Assembly (NCBI RefSeq): GCF_000420945.1 | Contig: NZ_ATVX01000002.1 | Coordinates: forward strand, 124,001 to 188,000 | Source of the DNA: Butyrivibrio sp. VCB2006 | GTDB lineage: Bacteria > Bacillota > Clostridia > Lachnospirales > Lachnospiraceae | Direction of reading: 5' to 3' | Length of the DNA: 64,000 nt | In this document: positions 45,006 to 54,308 of the stretch, in pieces | How positions within the stretch are numbered: position 1 is the first letter of the stretch | Layout: every line of letters starts with the position of its first letter | Translations under genes and position numbers: made by a program | The notes under the pieces: model-generated | Told to the model about the DNA's origin: nothing | Seen by the model: only the letters and a program-made list of their open reading frames with translations | Database searches by the model: none

Positions 45006-45758
45006 TTATATAACATAGTCATATCCTTCAAGAAATCTTGATAGGAACTGCCTTGTTCTCTCTTCTTTTGGGTGTGTGAACAGCTCTTTGGCTTCTCCCT
45101 GTTCAACAATTACTCCCTTGTCCATATAAATAGCTTTGGTAGCTACGTCTCTTGCAAAGGCCATCTCATGGGTTACGATTACCATCGTTACGCCCTTTTT
45201 AGCCAACTTACTGATGGTCTCAAGAACTTCTCCTACAAGCTCCGGGTCGAGAGCTGATGTAGGTTCGTCAAAAAATATCACCTCAGGTTCTACGGCCAGC
45301 GCCCTTGCTATGGCGACTCTCTGCTGCTGTCCTCCTGATAATTCACTTGGATAATAATCGAATCTGTCTGCCAGACCAACTTCTTCAAGTGAACGCCTTG
45401 CTATTTCTTTGGCTCTAACCTTACTTACTCCGTGGCCTTTAGTAAGACCAAGCTCTACATTTTCAATTGCATTCTTGTTATTAAAAAGGTTGTAGTTCTG
45501 AAATACAAAGGATGTCTTTTGCCTTAACTCATGTATCTTCTGCCTTGATGCCGTGTGCAGATCCGCCTGTGTTTCACCTATTTTGATTGTTCCCTGGTCT
45601 GCTTTTTCAAAGAATTCAAGACACCTTAGAAGTGTTGTCTTACCTGATCCCGACGATCCCAGAATCGCAACCACATCTCCTTTTTCAACGCTAAAGCTAA
45701 CGCCCTTTAATACTTCATTATCCCCAAACGCCTTATGTACATTCGATACACTTAACAT
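45006..45758 (-). CDS. Polar amino acid ABC transporter ATPase
   Basis: This 250-residue ATPase has a P-loop GSSGSGKTT (residues 34-42), a Q-loop, the signature LSGGQQQR, Walker B VIFFDEPTSALD and H-loop VTHEM. It powers the importer formed with the two permeases and the lipoprotein. It overlaps the preceding permease by 7 nt. Confidence 0.92.
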   Translation of the reverse strand: MLSVSNVHKAFGDNEVLKGVSFSVEKGDVVAILGSSGSGKTTLLRCLEFFEKADQGTIKIGETQADLHTASRQKIHELRQKTSFVFQNYNLFNNKNAIENVELGLTKGHGVSKVRAKEIARRSLEEVGLADRFDYYPSELSGGQQQRVAIARALAVEPEVIFFDEPTSALDPELVGEVLETISKLAKKGVTMVIVTHEMAFARDVATKAIYMDKGVIVEQGEAKELFTHPKEERTRQFLSRFLEGYDYVI

Positions 45759-46459
45759 TGTCTTCTCCTATATACCAATTTGGTCTCTTCCAGTTTTTTC
45801 ATTATCAGCTCAGAAATTTTAATGACCACTATATAGATGAAAAATACGCATATATATGATTCAAAGTACCTGAGCACTCCTCCTCCGAGAATTCTGGCAT
45901 AACCCGTTATCTCCACTACAGAGAGCATAAATGCCAGGGAAGATGACTTAATAAGTCCTACCAGAATATTTCCCAGAACCGGCCAGGCTGTTGTAAATGC
46001 CTGAGGGAAAACGACGTTAAACAGCACCTGTCCCTCTGTCATGCCAACCGATAATCCCGATTCAAACTGTCCCTTATCTATGCTCTCAAGTCCTGCTCTT
46101 ACCGCTTCAGCTATTGATACGGTTGTTGAAAGAGATAGTGCAAGAAACGCATAATATATTGGATTTATTGAATAGACATCCGCCTGGATATTTAGTTTTT
46201 GAAACATTTCAGTCAGAAGATATGGTCCAAAGTGAAAGATTACAAATATCTGAAGTACAATCGGTGTTCCTCTTATAAGTGACATGTACGTCCTGATGAT
46301 CTGTGATGCCACCTTAACCTTCTTGAAATTGATGTAAGCAAATATGGTCCCTATTATCAGTGAAATGGTCATAGCCACAACTGTTAATTCTATGGTCACC
46401 GGCAGATATGCCAGAACCTGTGGGAAAGCTTCAATAACAAATTTCCAATCTACATTCAT
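45752..46459 (-). CDS. Polar amino acid ABC transporter permease (second)
   Basis: This 235-residue permease of the HisM/GlnP type has five or so helices and the EAA-type loop EAVRAGLESIDKGQFESGLSVG. It overlaps the first permease by 4 nt (ATGA), a coupled arrangement, and the ATPase by 7 nt. With its partner it forms the membrane channel. Confidence 0.9.
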   Translation of the reverse strand: MNVDWKFVIEAFPQVLAYLPVTIELTVVAMTISLIIGTIFAYINFKKVKVASQIIRTYMSLIRGTPIVLQIFVIFHFGPYLLTEMFQKLNIQADVYSINPIYYAFLALSLSTTVSIAEAVRAGLESIDKGQFESGLSVGMTEGQVLFNVVFPQAFTTAWPVLGNILVGLIKSSSLAFMLSVVEITGYARILGGGVLRYFESYICVFFIYIVVIKISELIMKKLEETKLVYRRRQC

Positions 46460-47169
46460 GTTTTCTGCTCCAAGACTACGACATGCTTATATTCAAGTTT
46501 TTTCTCCAGAACGGAAAAGAGCTTCTCAAGGCCAGCTGTAATCGGCCAGTAAATGAGTGTTAGTGCAACACACATATCAAGAGCATATGCATTCATATCA
46601 AGAGCTGACAGGAAATATGCCTGCCCCAGCACATCACGAAGACCTATTACATAAGCCAGAGCTCCTTCCTTTATCAGGAAGATGATTGTGTTACCGATGT
46701 TAGGAATAGAGTTCCTGAACATCTGCGGAAGTAAAACGTGGTTAAAAGCCTGAAGCTGAGTCATTCCAACTGATAAAGCTGCTTCCAGCTGTCCCTTACT
46801 GACTGAGTTGTAAGCACTTCTGATAATCTCAGATGAAGATGCCCCAATGTTGATAGTAAAGGTAATAATGACGAATACCACCGTAGGAAGGCTGTTTAAA
46901 AATATGTTAAACGCGCCTGTAGTAACTGCTGACAGTCCATAAAACACCAGAAACAGTAAAATGATCGAAGGTGTGGATCTGACCAATGTTACATAACCCT
47001 GCGCCAGTGCCGATATCGCCTTGTTCCTGCTCATTCTTCCTTTTGCTATCAGTCCTCCAAGAGCAAAGCCCAAAATCAATGAGAAGAAAACATAAGTTAA
47101 TGTAACCCGTAGATTAGGCAGTGATTTTAAAAAATATTCCAGTATTCTTGATAGGTTTATTGTTCTCAT
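46456..47169 (-). CDS. Polar amino acid ABC transporter permease (first)
   Basis: This 237-residue permease of the same family as its neighbour has the loop SEIIRSAYNSVSKGQLEAALSVG. Its ATG abuts the stop codon of the NifX-domain gene (TAA followed at once by ATG), which shows that the transporter is translated as part of the nitrogenase-like operon. Confidence 0.9.
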   Translation of the reverse strand: MRTINLSRILEYFLKSLPNLRVTLTYVFFSLILGFALGGLIAKGRMSRNKAISALAQGYVTLVRSTPSIILLFLVFYGLSAVTTGAFNIFLNSLPTVVFVIITFTINIGASSSEIIRSAYNSVSKGQLEAALSVGMTQLQAFNHVLLPQMFRNSIPNIGNTIIFLIKEGALAYVIGLRDVLGQAYFLSALDMNAYALDMCVALTLIYWPITAGLEKLFSVLEKKLEYKHVVVLEQKT

Positions 47170-47535
47170 TTAACGTCTCGCCTTTAAGTATTGTTGGATT
47201 TTGATCAGGAGGCTTTCTATATCACCTTCCTGTTCAAGAGTCTGTATTCCTCTCCTTAAGAGGACTCTTGATGGATATGCACCGACCTCTTTTAGCAAAA
47301 GATACTCACAATCATGAAGGACATCGGCTATAGCGTTTACGTATTCATCATTCCTTCCTGCACATCCGCCTCCATCCGGTACCGGATAAGCTGCGACATC
47401 AGGAAGTGTTCTGTTATCTATCTGCTGTATGTTGTCATCGCTTAATTCATAGATGGCAGCATTCTTTATTTTTCTAAAAGAAACTTTTGTATTTGGGTCA
47501 TTGTCATATCCTACTGCAACTAATGTATTCTCCAC
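47170..47535 (-). CDS. NifX/NafY-type cofactor-binding domain protein (second copy)
   Basis: This 121-residue protein belongs to the dinitrogenase FeMo-cofactor-binding (NifX/NafY/NifB C-terminal) family. It contains the hydrophobic strand TLVAVGYDND, FRKIKNAAIYEL, then GGGCAGRNDEY and a tail with LLLKEVGAYPSRVLLRRGI. These small domains carry or store a cluster precursor during assembly. The start codon is GTG at 47535, with AGGAAG upstream. It lies between nifK-like and the transporter, so it may deliver the cofactor to the reductase. Confidence 0.75.
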   Translation of the reverse strand: MENTLVAVGYDNDPNTKVSFRKIKNAAIYELSDDNIQQIDNRTLPDVAAYPVPDGGGCAGRNDEYVNAIADVLHDCEYLLLKEVGAYPSRVLLRRGIQTLEQEGDIESLLIKIQQYLKARR

Positions 47536-47555
47536 ATTTACACACTTCCTAAGCT

Positions 47556-48917
47556 TTATTTCTCAACTGTTGTATGTGCTATGAAGCCTTTATCCAATAC
47601 TCCGGAATATAGGTCCTCTATGAGCTGTAAGCCTCCGTTATATCCAACATAAGATTTGCTGACGATTACTTTTTCAAGAATCGGTACACTCAGATAGATC
47701 AGAACGCTCTTGGTGTTATAAGCAAGTTCTCTGTCCCAGCTTGATCCGAAGATTACAGATTTTGTTTTTCTCTCATCAATGTTCTTCTTGATATCCTCTT
47801 TGATAAGAGCATTATCTCCTTCGAATACAACTCTCTCTCCAAGGCCTTCCTTGATGCTCTCAAGCTTTTCTTTGATCCTGTCCTTGGATGCATTGTTAGG
47901 TTCTGAACTGTCATAAACCTTAACTACCTCTATTCCAAGTTCATTTTCAAGGAAATCTGATATTCCAACACCGTAAATATCATCAGCGGATACATACGCA
48001 TCAAATGGAATATAAGAAGAATAGTCAGCAAGGAAATCACCTATTGAAACAAAGTACTTCTTGTATCTCTTTTCCTCAGCCTTAATGAAGCTTTCTACCT
48101 TATCAGTATCAAGTTCAAGAGCCTCTCCTACTCTTCTAAGGAATGCGCTTGTAGCCTTGAGTCCAACAGGAAGTACCGGCTCATGAAGAAATGGTGTTCC
48201 ATATTTTCTCTGACAGAGCTTGGCTGCTGATAAGCCAACCCATGGAGAAAGAACTATATTAAGCTGCGCCTTTGGAATATTCTTCCACTCTGAAACGCCT
48301 TCTGAACCATATCCAAAGAGAATATTAACCTTAAGTCCTATTCCAGTGAGAATTCTCTTTATTTCCTCCAGGTCGCCTCTCCAGTAAACATCCTGATAAG
48401 GTACTACTGAAAAGACATTTACAAGTCCCTTTTCTGGCTCTATTTCTTCGTCTACGTCACCTACAAACTGCTCTATGAGTGACTCAAGAACAAGATTATG
48501 TCCCTTGTAGTTATTGCCTCTAAAGCCGGCTGTATCTACTCCAATTACCTTTTTTTCTTTGGTAGAATGATCCTCAGCTACCTGCTTTACATCGTCTCCG
48601 ACAATTCCTGCAGTGCATCCCGACATTACAACATACAGATCGCCATCCATGACATCCAAAGTTGCATCAATCAGCTTGCCAAGCTTTTTTTCTCCTCCAA
48701 ATACAACTTCATTCTGAGTTGAATTAGTACTTGGAATCTGTGCTCCACCTGCGTAGCCTTCTCCCTGATATCCAGCTCCTGCACTCAGATATGAGAACTG
48801 TCTGGCACTACAACCAGGACCAGCATGTATGATTGGTATGGCACGTGGTATTGCAAGCACGGACTGCTGCGAACCAAGCGCGCATGAATATTTAGCTTCT
48901 TGTATAATTCCGCCCAT
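47556..48917 (-). CDS. Nitrogenase-like component 1, beta (NifK/NifN-like) subunit
   Basis: This 453-residue protein shows the oxidoreductase nitrogenase component 1 fold. The three P-cluster cysteines expected for NifK are at C12 (YSCALG), C36 (HAGPGC) and C101 (MSGCTAGIVGDDV). It lacks the long N-terminal extension of true NifK. It forms a heterotetramer with the NifD-like protein by homology. It starts 20 nt after the nifD-like stop and has a clear GAGGAGAT ribosome site. It is more divergent than typical NifK; it is better described as a Nif-like or methylthio-alkane-reductase-like subunit. Confidence 0.88.
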   Translation of the reverse strand: MGGIIQEAKYSCALGSQQSVLAIPRAIPIIHAGPGCSARQFSYLSAGAGYQGEGYAGGAQIPSTNSTQNEVVFGGEKKLGKLIDATLDVMDGDLYVVMSGCTAGIVGDDVKQVAEDHSTKEKKVIGVDTAGFRGNNYKGHNLVLESLIEQFVGDVDEEIEPEKGLVNVFSVVPYQDVYWRGDLEEIKRILTGIGLKVNILFGYGSEGVSEWKNIPKAQLNIVLSPWVGLSAAKLCQRKYGTPFLHEPVLPVGLKATSAFLRRVGEALELDTDKVESFIKAEEKRYKKYFVSIGDFLADYSSYIPFDAYVSADDIYGVGISDFLENELGIEVVKVYDSSEPNNASKDRIKEKLESIKEGLGERVVFEGDNALIKEDIKKNIDERKTKSVIFGSSWDRELAYNTKSVLIYLSVPILEKVIVSKSYVGYNGGLQLIEDLYSGVLDKGFIAHTTVEK

Positions 48918-48936
48918 CGCGTTATCTCCTCATCAG

Positions 48937-50385
48937 TTAAATAAATAGTCTTTCATCCTCAAGCCACTGCTTGGTATATGGGAATTCATTGTATTCTTCA
49001 AGTGTAGACAGAACTCTCTTAAACTTTCTGATGTTCTTAAGTCTCTCACCAAGAGTTATGATTCCGTCATATCCAGCAGATACATTTACTTCTCCTTCCA
49101 GAATTGATGGAATTCCAAGCTTAGCTGACAGCGCCGGCAAATGCATATGTCTGATGATTACAACATCCGGCTTAACTTGTTTAAGTATCTTGATAACTTC
49201 ATAAGGCTGTTTCTCACATACTGAAAAATGCTCTATGTCTCCGGCTACATTTATCATCTCCTGAAGAGAACTGTGCTCTACAGGCTCTCCATCTGTCTTC
49301 ATATCATGGTGAAGAGTTGTGATACCTGCTATCTCTATTCCAAGATCAGAAGCTATGCTGGCCATGTTGTGAGCGTAGGAATCACCAGCGTAGATATATA
49401 TCCTAAGTCCCTTAAGCTCTTTTCTTAGTTCTTCAAGCTTAGGAGCTATTCTCTCGTGTTCCTTGGCAATAACTTCTTCAACTATGTCTGACTTACCTGT
49501 AAGCCTTGCCACTTCTCTATACCAGGCATCAGTCCACTTTATTCCATAAGGAGCTGTAGCATGTACATGAGGCACACCATACTGCTTCTCAAGGACATCT
49601 GTAATATATGTTCCAAGTGTTTCGCAGATACTTGTAGAACATGCTGCTTCTGTCATTCTGGCTATGGTATCAATATCTGCCAAAGGAACCAGGTAATTAG
49701 GCCTAAGTCCTATTTTTCCAAGAATTTCTGAAAAGGTATCTGCTCCCATGAAGTTAAAGATATTAACAAGATCTGGCTGTTTCTTTTCAGGTTCTTTGAC
49801 TATTCTCTTTAAAAGAGCGTGGTAGCCAGCATCAAAACCTGATGACCATACCTTTGATTTAAAGCCTTCGCAATAGACAGGAACTACTGGAATTCCATAT
49901 TCAGCCTGCTTCTCATCTGCGACACTCTCGATGTCGTCACCGACGATACCAGCTGCGCAGGAAGACTGAACAAATATAGCTGACGGTTGGAATCTCTTAT
50001 AGGCTTCATCAATTGCTTCCCTTAATTTCTTGAGGCCTCCGTAGATTGTCTCTTTTTCTGAAATGTTGCTACATACAACATTTGTCTTAAAGGGCTTTTG
50101 ACCTCTTCCAAGAGATCCGCTTTTATTTATCTCATCGTTTGCCGGATTATTGGCAAAGCATCCCATTGGTGAATGAACAACTACTGCTGCATCTCTAATG
50201 TGGCTACAGATAGTTCCAGCTCTCATCTGCGCACAATCACTACACTGTGAAAAGCATCTTGGCTGCTCAACCTTTTTCTGAGAAACTGCACCAGCCTGAA
50301 GTTCACTGGCTTTTCCAGCAAAAGATATTATTGATTTAAGTCTTCTTTCTCTTACTTCTACTTCTGTTGTAAGGCTATTACTCAT
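48937..50385 (-). CDS. Nitrogenase-like component 1, alpha (NifD-like) subunit
   Basis: This 482-residue protein aligns with NifD. Kept: P-cluster cysteines C51, C76 (HSPMGC) and C143 (SSCAAGIVGDD), and the cofactor-ligand cysteine C254, which aligns with NifD Cys275 (CETLGTY...QYGVP against CYRSMNY...KYGIP). Changed: NifD Gln191 is Trp180 and His195 is Phe184 in the segment after CEGF (residues 172-175), and the His442 position reads Gly. These are key for N2 reduction, so this is probably not a nitrogenase. The start at 50385 has GGAGGAG 6 nt upstream. The reaction is inferred from its neighbours to involve sulfur compounds. Confidence 0.9.
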   Translation of the reverse strand: MSNSLTTEVEVRERRLKSIISFAGKASELQAGAVSQKKVEQPRCFSQCSDCAQMRAGTICSHIRDAAVVVHSPMGCFANNPANDEINKSGSLGRGQKPFKTNVVCSNISEKETIYGGLKKLREAIDEAYKRFQPSAIFVQSSCAAGIVGDDIESVADEKQAEYGIPVVPVYCEGFKSKVWSSGFDAGYHALLKRIVKEPEKKQPDLVNIFNFMGADTFSEILGKIGLRPNYLVPLADIDTIARMTEAACSTSICETLGTYITDVLEKQYGVPHVHATAPYGIKWTDAWYREVARLTGKSDIVEEVIAKEHERIAPKLEELRKELKGLRIYIYAGDSYAHNMASIASDLGIEIAGITTLHHDMKTDGEPVEHSSLQEMINVAGDIEHFSVCEKQPYEVIKILKQVKPDVVIIRHMHLPALSAKLGIPSILEGEVNVSAGYDGIITLGERLKNIRKFKRVLSTLEEYNEFPYTKQWLEDERLFI

Positions 50386-50407
50386 CTTTGCTCCTCCATA
50401 AGCCCCA

Positions 50408-51253
<846 letters not shown>

Positions 51254-51280
51254 TCAACTCTCCTCTTTTTTCTTTTTAAC

Positions 51281-51343
51281 AAAAAAGAGACTAGTCCTCA
51301 GTAGTACTAAGAACTAATCTCCAGTTGTCCGGTCGATTAAGTT
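51281..51343 (-). promoter_or_regulatory. Transcription attenuator in the nifH-like leader
   Basis: On the minus strand a 16-bp stem (51287-51302 and 51306-51321; three G-U wobbles, 3-nt loop) is followed by six Ts: a strong intrinsic terminator about 30 nt before the nifH-like ATG. An alternative pairing, 51335-51343 with 51312-51319 plus CCGG/CCAG inside (51321-51332), would use the terminator's 5' arm, so the two structures exclude one another. This is the layout of an attenuator. No T-box or SAM riboswitch consensus is present. The signal is unknown. Confidence 0.75.
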
Positions 51344-51448
51344 TATTGAATTAAAGTATTAAATTAAAAAGATATTATCATAACACCCTGGTTTGTAGAA
51401 TCAGCCTTTACTTATAGCCAGGTATAAGAATTTCTTGTAGCTCTTTTA

Positions 51449-51814
51449 TCAAAAGCTCTGCATTTCCTGTAGAAGATTGAGGTATCCGTCCAGCTTTTTA
51501 AGTGCTTCACCAACCGGGCCAGGCATCTCAAATGCTGCTATACCGTGCTGTGACAGCTCATCTACAGCCCCTGGGCCTATCCTCGCTGCCAGCACAAAGT
51601 TACAATCAAGAAGTGCTTCAACGCCTCTTTTCATCTTATCTGAGTTGTGAGATCCGCCATTACATATAGGAACAACAAATCTCTGCTCTATTTCTTCATA
51701 TGCACCACTATCATCAACATCAACTATAAGAAAGCTCTCGGCTCGTCCGAAGTGCTGATCTACATTCCTGTTATCAGTTGATGCAAGTGCTACTCTGTAT
51801 GCTCCATTTTCCAT
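51449..51814 (-). CDS. NifX/NafY-type cofactor-binding domain protein (first copy)
   Basis: This 121-residue protein of the dinitrogenase FeMo-cofactor-binding family starts YRVALASTDNRNVDQHFGRAESF, the typical NifX pattern with HFGRA. In many NifB proteins this domain is fused at the C-terminus; here it is a separate gene 13 nt after nifB stops. The start ATG 51814 has GGAGG 7 nt upstream, better than ATG 51835 inside nifB. It may bind the cluster produced by NifB. A 198-nt regulatory spacer follows before nifH-like. Confidence 0.85.
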   Translation of the reverse strand: MENGAYRVALASTDNRNVDQHFGRAESFLIVDVDDSGAYEEIEQRFVVPICNGGSHNSDKMKRGVEALLDCNFVLAARIGPGAVDELSQHGIAAFEMPGPVGEALKKLDGYLNLLQEMQSF

Positions 51815-51827
51815 AAGCCTTCCTCCA

Positions 51828-52700
51828 TCAGCCATGTGAAAAGGTATTCTTCACATTAAGCCTGTTCTGATAAACAAGCTGACTGTATTCAGAAAGACCA
51901 GGAACACCCACAGCATCAGCGCGGCAGTGAGCACAGTGTCTGAATACCTTAATATACTTTTCAGCTTCTTCCCTCGCTTTCTCTATCTGTTCGCAGGTAG
52001 GCTTAGGTATATCTGAAAGCTTGTGCTGCGGTATCAGAGGAATTATGTTGTAGATAAGGGCTCCCGCTTCCTTGACAGTCCTTGCGATCTCACTGATGTG
52101 ATGATCGTTAATACCAGGAACAAGCACTGTATTTATCTTGATCGTCACTCCTGCATCTGCAACTTTCTTTATTCCCTTGAGCTGATTCTCTATGAGTATT
52201 GCAGCACCCTCAGCACCTTCTATCTTTTTACCATGATATATGATAAAGTCATTAAGCTGTGCTTCTATCTGTGGATCAACAGCATTTACTGTTACCGTAA
52301 GAGTATCCACCCCTGCCTCAATCAGCTCATCTGCTCTTTCATATAGGAGAAGTCCATTAGTACTCATACATTTAAGAAGCTCCGGATGCTCGACACCAAT
52401 TTTCCTGAAAGTCTCAAAGGCGTAATCTGTTGCCAGTGTATCCCCAGGTCCTGCTATTCCTGCGACCTTAATGCTAGGCACCAGTTCAAGTGCTCTTCCT
52501 ATAAATGTATTAGCCTCATCCGGAGAAATAACCTTGGAGGTCACTCCTGGTCTTTGCTCTACGTCATTTATAGATCTGTCGCAAAATCTGCAGGCTATAT
52601 TACAGCCCGGACTTACAGGCAAATGGATCCGTCCTGCATTAAATTTACATCCACCAAAGCATGGATGGTTTCTCTCAAGTTCCTGAATACTTCTAGCCAT
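51828..52700 (-). CDS. nifB: NifB, radical SAM nitrogenase cofactor core synthase
   Basis: NifB fuses Fe-S clusters and inserts carbide to make the 8Fe core of nitrogenase cofactor, using S-adenosylmethionine. The 290-residue protein has the radical SAM triad CNIACRFC (C33, C37, C40), the NifB motif NHPCF at the N-terminus, GIAGPGDTLA, STNGL, PGINDHH and the C-terminal HCAHCRADAVG cysteines. It is complete as a catalytic NifB without a fused NifX domain. Its presence shows that the reductase uses a NifB-derived cofactor. Confidence 0.95.
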   Translation of the reverse strand: MARSIQELERNHPCFGGCKFNAGRIHLPVSPGCNIACRFCDRSINDVEQRPGVTSKVISPDEANTFIGRALELVPSIKVAGIAGPGDTLATDYAFETFRKIGVEHPELLKCMSTNGLLLYERADELIEAGVDTLTVTVNAVDPQIEAQLNDFIIYHGKKIEGAEGAAILIENQLKGIKKVADAGVTIKINTVLVPGINDHHISEIARTVKEAGALIYNIIPLIPQHKLSDIPKPTCEQIEKAREEAEKYIKVFRHCAHCRADAVGVPGLSEYSQLVYQNRLNVKNTFSHG

Positions 52701-52744
52701 CTTTCTTTCCCCTTACCTGCATTTTTCATACCATAGCTGGTATC

Positions 52745-52897
52745 TTAGAATCTGATCTTAGTACTGGTCTCAACCTGGGTGATCTTGCCATCGTGAACCG
52801 TAATGATCACATTTCCATACTTAAGGTCACTTACCTGACTCTTAATAATTTCCCAGATCTTATCGCTATCTTTTTGTTTAATTACTTCCCCTGCCAT
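52745..52897 (-). CDS. YezD-like small protein (DUF2292)
   Basis: This 50-residue gene was found by reading the gap before nifB. It encodes MAGEVIKQKDSDKIWEIIKS, then GNVIITVHDGKITQVETST and a final KIRF. That pattern (helix, then I..xVHDGKI.QIE) matches the YezD/DUF2292 family, which I recall as often lying beside sulfur-assimilation genes. AGGAG stands 8 nt before the ATG. It is the first gene of the nifB transcript, 44 nt before nifB. The function of the family is unknown. Confidence 0.85.
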   Translation of the reverse strand: MAGEVIKQKDSDKIWEIIKSQVSDLKYGNVIITVHDGKITQVETSTKIRF

Positions 52898-52923
52898 CTT
52901 GCTATCTCCTGCCCTTCTGTGTT

Positions 52924-52958
52924 TTTAGTATGTTACAGCATGGCTTTAGTATGCACAA
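52924..52958 (-). promoter_or_regulatory. Promoter and direct-repeat operator upstream of yezD-nifB
   Basis: On the minus strand TTGTGC (52953-52958), 17 nt, TAACAT (52930-52935). The 9-mer TTTAGTATG occurs at 52924-52932 and 52945-52953 (plus strand), 21 nt apart, overlapping both boxes. The segment GCATGGCTTT inside resembles GCATAGCTTT in the cysK promoter. A sulfur-responsive regulator is a natural candidate. Confidence 0.55.
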
Positions 52959-52969
52959 TTAAGCAAATC

Positions 52970-54160
52970 TTATAGCCGTCTACCAGTTTTTTCTAACGCT
53001 TCATAGAGCTGTTCAAACGCCTGTTTAAGCGTTTCTCTGGGACATGCTATGTTGATTCTCTCAAAAAGAGCGGTTTCCCGGCCGAATATAATGCCAGGGT
53101 CAAGCCATAGCCTTGCTTCATCAACTATCAGTTTTTCCAGTTCCTTGTGATCATCACTAATCTCCGAAAAATCCAGCCATATAAGATAAGTGCCTTCAGG
53201 TTCTATCAGATGGACTCTTGGAATCTTTTCCTGTAGGTAATTCCTAACAAAAGTAAGGTTATCCTCAAGATATTCACGTAGTTCCTCAAGCCACTCTTCG
53301 CCATAGGTATATGCTGCCTTTGTTGCAGATAGTCCAAGTGTATTAGCCTGACTGTACCCGGAAGCATCATTTTCTCTCCTAAACTGCTGCCTTAGCTTAT
53401 CGTTTGGAATTATGATATTTGCTATCTGAAGTCCTGCCAGATTGAAGGTCTTACTTGGCGATGTGCCAAGTATCAGATTCTGAGCGTATTGTTCCCCAAG
53501 AGTTATCAGTGATGTGTGTTTATGACCACTGTATATAAAATCAGAATGAATCTCATCTGCAAAAATGAGGACGTTATGACTTAAACATATATCTGCAAGT
53601 CTCTTGAGTTCTGCACTTGTCCATACTCTTCCTACAGGATTGTGAGGACTGCATAAGAGAAATAGCTTAACCTTCTCTTCAATAATCTTTTTCTCAAAAT
53701 CATCGTAATCTATCTCGTAGTGGCCGTCCTTATAGACAAGCTGGTTATTTACAACCTTCCTGTTATTAAGCTTAATTGTCTCCATAAAAGGGTAATAAAC
53801 AGGCTGCTGAATGATGACTCCATCCCCCGGTTCTGTAAAAGCCTTAATGGCAAGTGCAATGGAATAAACCATTCCAGGCTCCACAGTGTTCCATTCGTCA
53901 TATATCTCAAAGCCGTGGCGCCTATACAGCCATGACTTAAGAGCTTCTTTATAAGAGGAATCCGGATCAGTATATCCAAATATGCCATGCTCAGCTCTTT
54001 TAACAATCTCTACGATAATCTCCTCAGGTAATCTGAAGTCCATATCTGCTACCCACAGTGGAAGAAGGTCATCTCTCCCCTTTCGCTGAAGTCCAAAGTC
54101 GTATTTAAGACTTGCCGTATTCCTTCTGTCTATCAATTCATCAAAGTTATATCTGCCCAT
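52970..54160 (-). CDS. MalY/PatB-type PLP aminotransferase-fold C-S lyase (cystathionine beta-lyase)
   Basis: This 396-residue fold-type I protein begins MGRYNFDELIDRRNTASLKYD, a MalY/PatB hallmark, and carries the Schiff-base lysine in LGTSPSKTFNLAGLQ and FADEIHSDFIY. Members cleave cystathionine or cysteine conjugates to a thiol, pyruvate and ammonia. The start at 54160 has AAGG with good spacing. It lies between cysK and yezD-nifB, all on the same strand, so it may feed thiols into the module. Confidence 0.9.
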   Translation of the reverse strand: MGRYNFDELIDRRNTASLKYDFGLQRKGRDDLLPLWVADMDFRLPEEIIVEIVKRAEHGIFGYTDPDSSYKEALKSWLYRRHGFEIYDEWNTVEPGMVYSIALAIKAFTEPGDGVIIQQPVYYPFMETIKLNNRKVVNNQLVYKDGHYEIDYDDFEKKIIEEKVKLFLLCSPHNPVGRVWTSAELKRLADICLSHNVLIFADEIHSDFIYSGHKHTSLITLGEQYAQNLILGTSPSKTFNLAGLQIANIIIPNDKLRQQFRRENDASGYSQANTLGLSATKAAYTYGEEWLEELREYLEDNLTFVRNYLQEKIPRVHLIEPEGTYLIWLDFSEISDDHKELEKLIVDEARLWLDPGIIFGRETALFERINIACPRETLKQAFEQLYEALEKTGRRL

Positions 54161-54182
54161 TGTAATCACCCTTTTATAAATT

Positions 54183-54214
54183 GATGCTCCGAAGCAAATG
54201 AGCTACGGAGCATC
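54183..54214 (-). terminator. Hairpin in the cysK-malY spacer
   Basis: A 9-bp stem GATGCTCCG/CGGAGCATC with a 14-nt loop lies just before the malY-like ribosome site. No U-tract follows on the minus strand. Two weaker hairpins lie upstream in the same 139-nt spacer (near 54222-54246 and 54266-54287). It may be a weak terminator or processing site. Confidence 0.45.
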
Positions 54215-54308
54215 CTACTATCCCCAGTCCAAGCTATTTTGGCACTGGTTAATTATTTATTTTCAAAGAATTTCAAATGAGAAATTCTCTTTTGCCGAGT
54301 ACTATTTA

